46,840 nucleotides of DNA, taken from assembly GCA_001586965.3 (NCBI GenBank), contig LUCW03000495.1, positions 1 to 46,840 on the forward strand, in the 5' to 3' direction. This DNA comes from Sphaeroforma sirkka (taxonomy: Eukaryota; Opisthokonta; Ichthyosporea; Ichthyophonida). The position numbers and the translations under genes were made by a program. A model generated the notes under the pieces. The model saw only the letters and a list, made by a program, of their open reading frames with translations. It was not told the origin of the DNA and ran no database searches. This document shows, piece by piece, positions 35,216 to 44,480 of this stretch; positions within the stretch are counted from its first letter, which is position 1, and every line of letters starts with the position of its first letter.

Positions 35216-36199
35216 AATTGTGGGTAAAAAAAAATGTAGCACATGTTAGTATGCGCATCAACCAAAAACCCTAGTTAGGTTTATACACGGAGGGCAAGGT
35301 TTTAAACTGTCACGATACTCTACCAGAAACCTTTCTATGATTTTTTATGCTATCGCAAAGTTGAAGGCTTGGGGACGTAAATTATTCATGTTTTGGTCGT
35401 GGTAGGCACTTCTTGGTCAAGAGGTCAGCTGGGTTCACATGCGTTGATATATAGCTGTTAGCAATCATACCCTTATGTGTCCGATACCGAATATAGTGTG
35501 CGCGGACCTCTATATGCTCAAGACCCGTATAACCGTGGCAGTGTCTGTACCAAGGGCTACTTCAATGGCCGATTGATTATTTACATACAGACGTGTAGGC
35601 CAAGTCATGCCATGTCAAAGCGCATTTAGAATGCTGCGGATCCACGCAATATCGTGAGTCAACTCGGAGGCCGCTATATACGCGGACTTTGGTGGAGCTG
35701 ATGCTCACAGTTTTGTTTTGTTTCTGGCTATACCAGTAAACAGGCGTTTAATTTAAAGTGACGGGTGTGCCTGTGTAACACCTTTGAGTCAACGGGCATG
35801 ATCCCCAGTTAGAGTCAGTGAATACGGACAAATGATGACTGATATTAGGCAAGTCGGGCACCGAAGTGTAGCGGAGAGCCAGGATCTTCGTGACGACGAG
35901 GTACTGGAGAACATTTGACTTTGTCAAAGTTGGACACCAGGGGAGTCGCACTAAAAGCAACAAGCTCGCACCGAAGAGGTTCCAGTGAGTGCATATAGCG
36001 TGATGAACGCCAGAGCTAGGGATGTGTTTCTGGGGCGCATCGAGAGCGTTAAACACATAGGTGTGGTCATACGGACGTTATGTGGGTCTTTAAAAACATC
36101 GATTGTGCCCGAGAAATCTTGTAAAACACGATGGCCAACCCAATGCTGCACTAGGCTTAGAGTTTTCGTGCTGTATGTTTGGAGAAGTCATTGGGCGTT
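34579..36199. repeat. Tandem duplication, copy 1 (1621 bp)
   Basis: Repeated at 36200-37823. It contains the 3' part of element B pol (plus strand) and the 3' end of a copia element (minus strand). The six differences I find from copy 2 are all homopolymer length changes (T4/T5, G4/G5, A5/A6, T3/T5, T6/T5, G4/G3). Confidence 0.93.
35216..36199 (-). pseudogene. Ty1/copia-like RNase H and 3' end, copy 1
   Basis: Minus-strand reading toward lower coordinates gives the copia RNase H region: VLQYLVVTKILALRYTS, then LSVFTDSNWGSCPLTQRCYTG (catalytic FTDSNW), then KSAYIAASELTHDIAWIRS and QSAIEVALG. The C-terminal signature follows: HIEVRAHYIR, ISTHVNPADLLTKKCLPRPKHE, with a stop at 35382-35384. The diagnostic ADxLTK motif is preserved. 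From 35381 down to about 35216 is a non-coding 3' end/LTR portion. Stops and frameshifts occur upstream. It joins element B pol on the opposite strand, so it is a nested insertion or rearrangement junction. Confidence 0.75.
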
Positions 36200-37823
36200 C
36201 CTGATGTCCTTGACAAAGTAATTGAAGTGGCAACCAGCATCACGATATGTGTATCATACTACCCCAATGCAACGTGGTTTCCAAAATTCTTGACTTTACT
36301 AGAAGAAGACCCGATGATAGTGAAGAACACAAACAATGCTTTCCTCAAAGAAGGCAGAAAAGCTTGTGGCAAGACCCCATGGGGTGTTACATTGATGGCA
36401 AAGATAGTAGTAGAGTCTCCATACTTTGACTCAACGCGGGAACAACCTGCCATACACGTCGCAGCATCACAACCAGTTCACTCTGAAGATGCACCACAGG
36501 CAACAGAATGCGAGACACGTGTCAACATCATCAAGCAATACCACAACTTGGGACATTACACTCCTGAGGAAACGGTAAACGAGTTGCAAACATATGGACA
36601 TCCAACAACATGTACACAAGTTCATTGAAGGATGCATACCATGTCTTAAAATAAGATACACAAAAAGGGATTCCATCCGTTATAATCAATCACAGCCGCA
36701 TTCCCAGGCGACAGAGTCCAAGTGGACACCTTAGGGTTTTTGCATCAATTCAATTTCAGCCATTAGTGGCCACACTTATTGGGGCTCTTTATTTATGATC
36801 AGAATTGATATATTTGTATCCTAGTACACTTGGGGGAAAATTGTGGGTAAAAAAAAATGTAGCACATGTTAGTATGCGCATCAACCAAAAAACCCTAGTT
36901 AGGTTTTTATACACGGAGGGCAAGGTTTTAAACTGTCACGATACTCTACCAGAAACCTTTCTATGATTTTTATGCTATCGCAAAGTTGAAGGCTTGGGGA
37001 CGTAAATTATTCATGTTTTGGTCGTGGTAGGCACTTCTTGGTCAAGAGGTCAGCTGGGTTCACATGCGTTGATATATAGCTGTTAGCAATCATACCCTTA
37101 TGTGTCCGATACCGAATATAGTGTGCGCGGACCTCTATATGCTCAAGACCCGTATAACCGTGGCAGTGTCTGTACCAAGGGCTACTTCAATGGCCGATTG
37201 ATTATTTACATACAGACGTGTAGGCCAAGTCATGCCATGTCAAAGCGCATTTAGAATGCTGCGGATCCACGCAATATCGTGAGTCAACTCGGAGGCCGCT
37301 ATATACGCGGACTTTGGTGGAGCTGATGCTCACAGTTTTGTTTTGTTTCTGGCTATACCAGTAAACAGGCGTTTAATTTAAAGTGACGGGTGTGCCTGTG
37401 TAACACCTTTGAGTCAACGGGCATGATCCCCAGTTAGAGTCAGTGAATACGGACAAATGATGACTGATATTAGGCAAGTCGGGCACCGAAGTGTAGCGGA
37501 GAGCCAGGATCTTCGTGACGACGAGGTACTGGAGAACATTTGACTTTGTCAAAGTTGGACACCAGGGAGTCGCACTAAAAGCAACAAGCTCGCACCGAAG
37601 AGGTTCCAGTGAGTGCATATAGCGTGATGAACGCCAGAGCTAGGGATGTGTTTCTGGGGCGCATCGAGAGCGTTAAACACATAGGTGTGGTCATACGGAC
37701 GTTATGTGGGTCTTTAAAAACATCGATTGTGCCCGAGAAATCTTGTAAAACACGATGGCCAACCCAATGCTGCACTAGGCTTAGAGTTTTCGTGCTGTAT
37801 GTTTGGAGAAGTCATTGGGCGTT
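36200..37823. repeat. Tandem duplication, copy 2 (1624 bp)
   Basis: Second copy of 34579-36199, in the same orientation and directly abutting it. It carries the C-terminal part of the element B methyltransferase-like domain plus integrase N-part (36203-36840) and the copia 3' end (minus, stop at 37007-37009). At 37824 the sequence continues into upstream copia sequence, as expected for a simple tandem duplication. Confidence 0.93.
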
Positions 37824-38290
37824 ACTGAAACCACAGACCACGGCAGGAAGTATCTCGTCAAAGTAAATGATGATGATGATGCGTCGCTCTGAGTGAATTA
37901 ATACACATTGATCTGTACACTTCGGACGAACCAAAGGTTAATGAGTGTGCGACCAATGTTGATTTTATTCCTGAGCCTGCTTGCCTGTTTTAATCCATAA
38001 AGACCGCGTAGTAGTTTGAGGACAGTGCAAGGAGGGTAGTGGCCGAGCTTGATACTACCCTTTGGGAAGACTAGAGTATTCAATTTGGAATACAAATAGG
38101 CTGTAGTCAGAAGTTCGCATAGGGGGTGGAATTGGTTGCGTCGTGACCGGTAAAAGAAAAATTGGCGACGGTGGCGGAGGGATAGCAGGTGACGATGGTG
38201 ATGGAGGGATATAATTGCCGTACGCGGTTTTGGAAAGAAAACTAGCGTTGCACCAGTCGGTATGGGCACCCCCCACCTTCTGGTCGCGCA
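36841..38290 (-). pseudogene. Ty1/copia-like RT and RNase H fragment, copy 2 and upstream part
   Basis: It repeats the RNase H/3' end of copy 1 within 36841-37823 and extends upstream. At about 37925-38010 (minus) it reads VLKLLRGLYGLKQASRLRN followed by INIGRTLINLWFVRS, the copia RT signature (SLYGLKQAPR...). Further upstream, DWCNASFLSKTAYGNYI resembles the DVxNAFLxG RT block. The reading is interrupted by stops and frame changes; the catalytic YVDD region is not recognisable. Remains of an inactive element. Confidence 0.7.
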
Positions 38291-39152
38291 TAACGTGGGA
38301 CTTGTGTATTATATTTGCTTGTGCATGTAATAATTGTAGGGGGCCATTCTAAGTACATCATGTGACTTGTTGCCACTCGTCAAGGTTAACTAAGCAGTCA
38401 CTGGTATAATGCTATTACATCTGTGGAACTTGAATATAAGTCATGGATTTGACTGTGGTAGATGAAATCAGCTAGACAGTAAAGTCTCGGGTGTGGAGGT
38501 GAAGCTGATGAGAAGATGGAGTGACCTGGTTGGTGGCACCTAGCTGAAGAAGTCGGTAGGTTATGTGGAGGGTTGGCGATTGTAGAATCAAAGACATTGA
38601 ATTGGTAAACTGAATACGATGTGATAGCCGCCATACGTACGCTAAAATGTGACAGTATGTGGTCTTTTTGTAATAACGCAAGTGGTTTTGTGAGCAGGGT
38701 ATACTAGATGATAGTCATTGTTGTTTAACAGGATCTGTGAGAGAAGTTGTTGGATAATGTTATTGCTAAAATTTGTCATGCCCACGTTTGGTGGTATATC
38801 TCGTTTCGTGATGATGGTCGTGGGTTCATCAGTAGTTTAGAGGGGAAATGCACTTTGCTTTATGTTGGTCAGCTTGTGGCGAGCCCGTGAGTTAAGGTAG
38901 CTGACGTTTGCTGTGCTCCTTCATCTAGTAATAGCTGGGATTCTGTTGAATGGTGGGGTGAGAGTGTACGTATAATCTTTGCCACTTGTTTAAAATAAAA
39001 GTAAAACACTTTGCAAGGGAAGTTGTTTTTACTGGTATATTGGCCACAAATTATTGTAAGATGGTCCGATGTATGAGTTGCAGTTGGTACAGTCTCTTTG
39101 CTGTGGTAGTACACAACATACGACAAGCTTTTATGCAAAGACCAGAGTGATC
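38291..39152 (-). other. Probable upstream remains of the copia element
   Basis: Minus-strand frames of 69-89 codons rich in Ser, Pro and His resemble the variable linker between copia integrase and RT, but nothing diagnostic is visible. No other gene seen. Confidence 0.3.
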
Positions 39153-39267
39153 TGTAAACTTCGATGGATATTTCTATGTTTTAAACTATGTATACAAACT
39201 AAGATACAATTTAAACCAGTTAGGATTTAGCAGTGGTAGATTGTGTAAGAATGATCAGGACTGCCTC
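39153..39267 (-). repeat. Right end of an element C-family LTR in inverted orientation
   Basis: Begins exactly at the terminus TGTAAACTTCGATGG and follows the reverse complement of 39745-39862 (TTAGGATTTAGCAGTGGTAG, TTGTGTAAGAATGATC, GACTGCCTC). It stops at GCCTC, where the next base starts the 5' LTR of element C. This makes a head-to-head LTR pair. Confidence 0.85.
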
Positions 39268-39862
39268 TGTAGAAATACGGCCTCCGGTCAGTCTAAAATA
39301 TCAAGATCAATTGAGATAATACATTGGTTTTTATTTGTATTTTAAATAATTAGTACAAGCTCTTTTTCCAATATTTCCAAAGTGTTCTAAATTCACTTTG
39401 ATGGCTCCAATAGCCTGAGTATTTGGTATGACTCATCTACTTGGACCTATTTGAGACATTAGTAGATGTAGGATATTATAAACTAAATTTTATAATCTCC
39501 GAACTACTACTTATTGATTTTGGTCCTCCCGCCAATCTCCAAAATCCAATAAGTCTTTTCTTTTTTTTTAACTTTTCTTCAGATGGAACTTTATTTATAT
39601 CAGCTAATGTATTAACGTGACTTACGTTATTATGTCTATTTACAAATTAGGCAAGTGGTCATGAACATTTAGTACTTCTAGTGAAAATTATTCAATAAAG
39701 AACAGCTAGAGGTACGCCCTGTGTGATCGAGGATATTTAGGCTCTTAACAAGAGGCAGTCCCGATCATTCTTACACAAGCTACCACTGCTAAATCCTAAC
39801 TGACTAAATTGTATTTTAGTTTAATATAGTTTGAAACCTAGTAATTTCCATCGAAGTTTACA
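39268..39862 (+). repeat. 5' LTR of element C (595 bp)
   Basis: Bounded by TGTAGAAATA and AGTTTACA (TG...CA, with 4-bp TGTA/TACA inverted ends). AATAAAG at about 39692 may be a polyadenylation signal in R. Matches: 46354-46840 (3' LTR), 14776-15281, 16074-16505 (inverted) and 39153-39267 (inverted, partial). Confidence 0.9.
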
Positions 39863-39942
39863 TATTTTTTCAGTTATATAGTAGTTACAGTAGTGTACTG
39901 CTTCTAGACTGTCTGACATCAATTTACTATCCAGCAATTACT

Positions 39943-41987
39943 ATGGCTAAGGGTACTTCTAAAGGCAAGGGAGCCGCTAGCTCTAAGCCTGCTAAGCCTG
40001 CCGAGGTTCCTGAGGTCCCTGTGGAAACACCTAGCCTGTCTGGAGTTGAGCCTGCCGAGGAGGATACTGTTGGGGAAGCAAATTCTGAGGTTGGTACAGA
40101 GGATTATTCTGAGGATGACTCGTCGGATCCTAAAGCCTTGGAAGAAGAGGTATCTACTACCGCGGAAAGGCTCGCCAGCGTCCGTGTATCACCTAGGAGT
40201 GAAGCTCAGGACCCCAGCTTGCCCCCCCTGACCACGTGCCGTCAAATATTGGGGATAAACGTCGAAAGGCTGGAAAATTCGTGGATACGAATGTCGGGGG
40301 GCATTATAACTCCACATCTAAAGGACACTCCAGCACAAATCCGGCGTGAAAAGGAAGTATTGGACCTGTCCGAAAATTTCGGTTTCGCCATCGATGGAGA
40401 AGCCATTCCATTCAGCTCAAATCTTGGGGCCGAAGCTGAGGACGCCATAACTCGACAACGAGTGGCTGGATCCTCTCAATCTCAACGCCAATTGAACCGC
40501 ACTGAAGCGCTCTTGAAGGAGCTAGCGGCAGCAGCAGCAGTTGTGGACCCTCTATCGTGTCCCACTTGGCTGATATTCTTCCTATACCGAAGAAGAAAAA
40601 AATTTCGGGCCGGGTTTCGAACCCGAGACCTACTGGTTTACCAGCCAGTATGTTTACCACTAAGCCAATTACCACTGGCGAGAGAGATAATATTTCAAAA
40701 TTTAATCTCTATAGCTCTGATGCTACCATCGACCATCCTCTTGACAAACCTAACCCTGTCAGAGGATATGATCGTATGGAACTCGATGAGGCTTACCATC
40801 CTCGTAATATCGACCCTCATTTGCCAACTAACCCTGGTAATCACGATTTTGGCAATCGCTACACCAGTACCTCGTTAGAGAGTTCCCTGCTCTAATCCTG
40901 AGGATGAGGAAGTGAGAACCAGACATACTCGTCTCAGGCTATTACGCTCTGGTATGCAAGTCCTTGAGGACCGTCTATTGAATGACTCTGACCTTGACGA
41001 TAGGAAAGCGGATAACATTCGCTATCTAATCGATAACAAGAGAAAGGAAATAGACACCATCTTGGCACTAGCAGCCCGTAGCACTGAGCATGAGCCTCGT
41101 GAACACTTAGAACCAAGCTTTATAAAGCAGCTAGGTAACGCGCAGGCTGAGGTCGATTTCTCTACTAATGAGAGTACAGTGGAGACACTGAAGGCCTTCG
41201 ACCAACTTAAGGAGTCTGCCAGCCTTAGGGATAAGCAGATGATGAATGCCTTTATTCATTTCTGTGAGCCAGGTGAATGGCGAACTATCTTGAAGGGCTC
41301 ATGAGCCCAACTGGAAAGCCCTACCCTGGCACCAGTTGCGTGATAATATACTTAACACCTTTTTTTGAAGATGCACGTGACCGTGAACTTCTAGAGTCTC
41401 GCAAGTTCTTTGCGAACGATACCACTATTCGAGGTGCTCTAGCTCATATGACACATATGAATACACGGATGGGTGGTCGTACCTATACTGGCGAATATTT
41501 ATTAATTTGTCAGATGATGGAGACTCTGGGAGCTAACCTCTTTAAGAAAGTCAATGATGACATCATCGCCTATGGTGATTTGCGATCTATGCCTTGGTCT
41601 GTCTTTGAGAAGATAGTACACAAGCATACCAATTCCTCTACTAGAGTACTTAGTACCACGAGCTACACCCAGCCCACTAAGCGAAACGCAGTAGAGACTA
41701 ATACTGCGCGTAGTACTAAGAAACCTCGCACTACTACTGGAGGGGGTACTGGCTCTACTTCTACCGAACCGAAAGGTGATAAGAAGGTGAGAGCGCCTTG
41801 CAAGAAGTGTGGTTACAACCTCACAAAACGTAATGGCAAGTGGAATGGTAGACACGACCCTGTTAAGTGTGCACCAGGCAAGCCAGATTTTGGACACTAT
41901 ATGAAAGAGTGTGCTACTTGCAAGGGTACTAACGGTTGGCACAAAGAGGATTGCAAGGACTTACCAGACGTCCAAGTTAAGCACTGA
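39943..41987 (+). pseudogene. Gag of element C with frame breaks and zinc knuckles
   Basis: The ATG at 39943 opens a Lys/Ala/Pro/Glu-rich N-terminus. The frame breaks near 40590 (tRNA-like insertion), near 40890 and near 41285. The frames in order are 39943-40556, 40690-40895, 40903-41300 and 41277-41987. The third piece is a helical, capsid-like region (VLEDRLLNDSDLDDRKADN, ESTVETLKAFDQLKES). The last continues through the conserved join GEWRT/YLEGLMS to a basic tail with two Cys/His clusters, CKKC-x15-H-x4-C and CATC-x6-H-x3-C, of the zinc-knuckle type that packages RNA. It ends at TGA 41985-41987, in frame with pol. Confidence 0.75.
40598..40685 (-). ncRNA. tRNA-derived sequence (SINE-like or tRNA pseudogene) inside gag
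   Basis: On the minus strand a polymerase III A box, TGGCTTAGTGGT (40656-40667), is followed by an anticodon-like hairpin with a perfect stem TACTGG/CCAGTA. Then comes a B box in a T-arm, GGGTTCGAAACCC (40612-40624). The anticodon loop has 8 bases (CTGGTAAA) and the acceptor ends do not pair, so it is not a functional tRNA. A T-rich run (TTTTTTTCTTC) follows as in a pol III terminator or SINE tail. It disrupts the gag frame. Confidence 0.65.
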
Positions 41988-41996
41988 CAGTACCAT

Positions 41997-44480
41997 ATGT
42001 GCGCACTAGAGCAAGATTATGAGAAAATGTTCAATAAAATCTATACCAAAGGAGATGAACGTATCTTTCAAACAGTTTTCGTAAATGGAGAAAAAGTTAT
42101 GGCACTATTTGATCCAGGGGCTGAAGTCTCTGCTATCTCATGCCGAGTAGCCTACGCTACAGATATGGCTGTCCATAACGAAACAACTGATTTAATCTTG
42201 GGAAATGGCAAAGTTACTACTTGCGAACAAGCCATTGACTATGCACACATAATGCTGTCAGATAGAAGAGAAGTGAAGACTCACCTAATCGTTACTGACA
42301 TGTCTCAGAAATACGATTTAATTATAGGTATGACTGATCTTCTCAGTTTAGGTATAACACTCACTGGTCTGCCTAATGGGCTAGACCCGAATAAAGATCA
42401 GTCAGATGATAATATGTTAAAGATACCTAAACCTCCGGAAGGTGAAGCAAAGGATATGATTCCGCACTTCACCGATATAATTATGGACTTAATTATACAA
42501 AACAGGAAGATTGCAATAACTGACTGGTGTATGTTTAAGTTCTCTAATGGGTACGTTAGACTTGACTTAACAAACGTCGACTTCTCTAAGTTAAAGTGTC
42601 CTTCACATAACTACGTGAGTTGGAGACACAAAGACGTTGTCAAAACCCAAATCGAAGATTGGTTAAAACAGGGTCTAATTGAAATCAATTATGATGCAAC
42701 CCCAGTTAACTTAGCTCTCTTAGCGGTCGATCAATATAAATCTGATGGAACGTTTAGTAAAACAAGAGTAGTACTAGACCTGTCGCCAATCAACAAACTA
42801 ATTCCGCAACATAGTTTTCCCTTACCTAAGATAAGCGAGATACTACGCAAAATGGAGGGTGCGACTATCTTTTCCAAGATAGACTTAAAAGCTGCATTCC
42901 ATCAACTACAAATATATCAGCCTCATAGGAAATACTTTTCCTTTACTTGGCAAGGTAAGAAGTACCAGTTTAAAGGTGCACCTGAAGGCTTACACATGTT
43001 ACCTTCTTTCTTCCAACAAGTTATGATGGAACTATTTGCGGACCTGTCGTATAACGTATCAGTCTATTTAGATGATATAGTTATCTTTACAAAGACAGCA
43101 CATGAACATGCTAAACTCGTTAAAGAAGTCTTAAAGCGACTTAATCATGCTAAACTTAAGATTAACGAAGACAAGTGTTCTTTTGCTAAAGATACTATAC
43201 ACTTACTTGGCTACAAAGTATCTGCAGCAGGGGTAGAAATTGATCCTGGCAAGAAACAGTTTCTGTTGGATTTATCAACACCAATTACTGGAAGAGATGT
43301 GAACTCTGTGTGTGGGTTTGTTAACTTCTTCTCGGATTCGGTACCGCATCTTTCTCATTACTTAAAGCCTTTCAGTCACCTACGGCTGCACAAAGGACCT
43401 TTGGGAAAGCTTTGGACTAAAGAATGTGATGATGCATTTAAACTAGTCAAAAGTAAAGTAATGGACGCACCCATCATGCAGTACCCTGTGGATGGTGTCC
43501 CATTCCAAGTAGCAACCGACGCTTCAGATCGAGCGGTAGGTGGAGTGCTTTACCAAACGATAAATGGTAAACCGCGCTACATACAATTCTTTAGCAAGAG
43601 TTATAATAAGAGTCAACGGAATTACCCTACCGTTAAACAAGAGCTCCTTGCTATAGTTACTGCGCTAAGACAGTTTAAAGACTACCTTTATGGAAGTTAC
43701 TTTACTGTCGCCTGTGATCAAAAGTCTTTAACATACTTAAAAGATATGAACCCTGATTCACAGTTGGTGAGCCGCTGGCATGACATTATTGCCAAGTTCG
43801 CTTTTAATATAACACACATTCCAGGAATACATAACCATCTTCCTGACATGCTCTCTCGACTTGTGCCCGACTACCAGAAAACAGTCAAAGAGTTATTAGC
43901 AACCGATTGGATGCTAAATAAGAAATGGTTTAACCTCGCTCAATCACGATGGGGTCCATTTACTGTTGATATGTTTGCCGCAGAACATAACAAACAGGTT
44001 TCTGAATATAGGTCGTTGACTCATCCTAAAGGTGATGCATTTCAGCTTGACTTATCAAAGCATAATGCGTGGGCTAACCCACCTTGTCAACTTATCGCAC
44101 AGTTGTTAAATTATGTTAATATTACTAAATCTACCATTACGCTGTGTTGTCCCTTACGTAACTCCGACCCATGGATACGTGATTTAATTAATATGATTCA
44201 AGACGAACCTATTTATGTCGACCGTGAAACCGACACGTTCTTGTATCAGGGATCCTATTCTATTAAGAAGACGCCTTGGAAACACACCATTGTTTGTCGC
44301 ATCGGTCCTGCAGGTACCACTAAGTGGAAACCCTCAACCGAATTCTTAGCTAAACTAGAGGAGTCTAAAGAGTTTGAACAAAAGCTCAAGACTCGTACAA
44401 CACATGCACCCAACAAGATTGCAGAAGTCGAGGTAATGCCGATTGAAACGGCATTAGATCGTAAAAAAACATGGAACTAG
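41997..44480 (+). CDS. Pol of element C: protease, RT, RNase H, methyltransferase-like domain
   Basis: 827 uninterrupted codons. Protease at ~20-125: the active site reads FDPGAEVSAIS (DPG rather than DTG/DSG, Asp39) and the second motif is YDLIIGMTDL. RT at ~205-410: VVLDLSPINK, FSKIDLKAAFHQ (Asp296), YLDD at 357-360, LGYKVS. Tether ~420-495. RNase H ~500-620: TDASD (Asp508), KQELLAIV (Glu549), CDQKSL (Asp574), HLPDMLSR (Asp617); all acidic positions are present. Extra domain ~652-775: GPFTVDMFAAEHN, NAWANPPCQLI (694-696 NPP), TLCCPLRNSDPW, TPWKHTIVCRI. This resembles the Dam-like domain of DIRS retroelements. The polyprotein copies element RNA to DNA. It is in frame with gag behind one TGA. 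It ends at a run of seven A (44463-44469) where integrase continues in the -1 frame. Confidence 0.88.
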   Translation: MCALEQDYEKMFNKIYTKGDERIFQTVFVNGEKVMALFDPGAEVSAISCRVAYATDMAVHNETTDLILGNGKVTTCEQAIDYAHIMLSDRREVKTHLIVTDMSQKYDLIIGMTDLLSLGITLTGLPNGLDPNKDQSDDNMLKIPKPPEGEAKDMIPHFTDIIMDLIIQNRKIAITDWCMFKFSNGYVRLDLTNVDFSKLKCPSHNYVSWRHKDVVKTQIEDWLKQGLIEINYDATPVNLALLAVDQYKSDGTFSKTRVVLDLSPINKLIPQHSFPLPKISEILRKMEGATIFSKIDLKAAFHQLQIYQPHRKYFSFTWQGKKYQFKGAPEGLHMLPSFFQQVMMELFADLSYNVSVYLDDIVIFTKTAHEHAKLVKEVLKRLNHAKLKINEDKCSFAKDTIHLLGYKVSAAGVEIDPGKKQFLLDLSTPITGRDVNSVCGFVNFFSDSVPHLSHYLKPFSHLRLHKGPLGKLWTKECDDAFKLVKSKVMDAPIMQYPVDGVPFQVATDASDRAVGGVLYQTINGKPRYIQFFSKSYNKSQRNYPTVKQELLAIVTALRQFKDYLYGSYFTVACDQKSLTYLKDMNPDSQLVSRWHDIIAKFAFNITHIPGIHNHLPDMLSRLVPDYQKTVKELLATDWMLNKKWFNLAQSRWGPFTVDMFAAEHNKQVSEYRSLTHPKGDAFQLDLSKHNAWANPPCQLIAQLLNYVNITKSTITLCCPLRNSDPWIRDLINMIQDEPIYVDRETDTFLYQGSYSIKKTPWKHTIVCRIGPAGTTKWKPSTEFLAKLEESKEFEQKLKTRTTHAPNKIAEVEVMPIETALDRKKTWN

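Noticed and set aside
40598..40685. Functional tRNA-Thr gene
   Set aside because: Acceptor ends do not pair, the D-stem is imperfect and the anticodon loop has 8 bases, so it is tRNA-derived only.
41502..41942. 146-codon minus-strand frame
   Set aside because: Antisense shadow of the element C gag/zinc-knuckle region.
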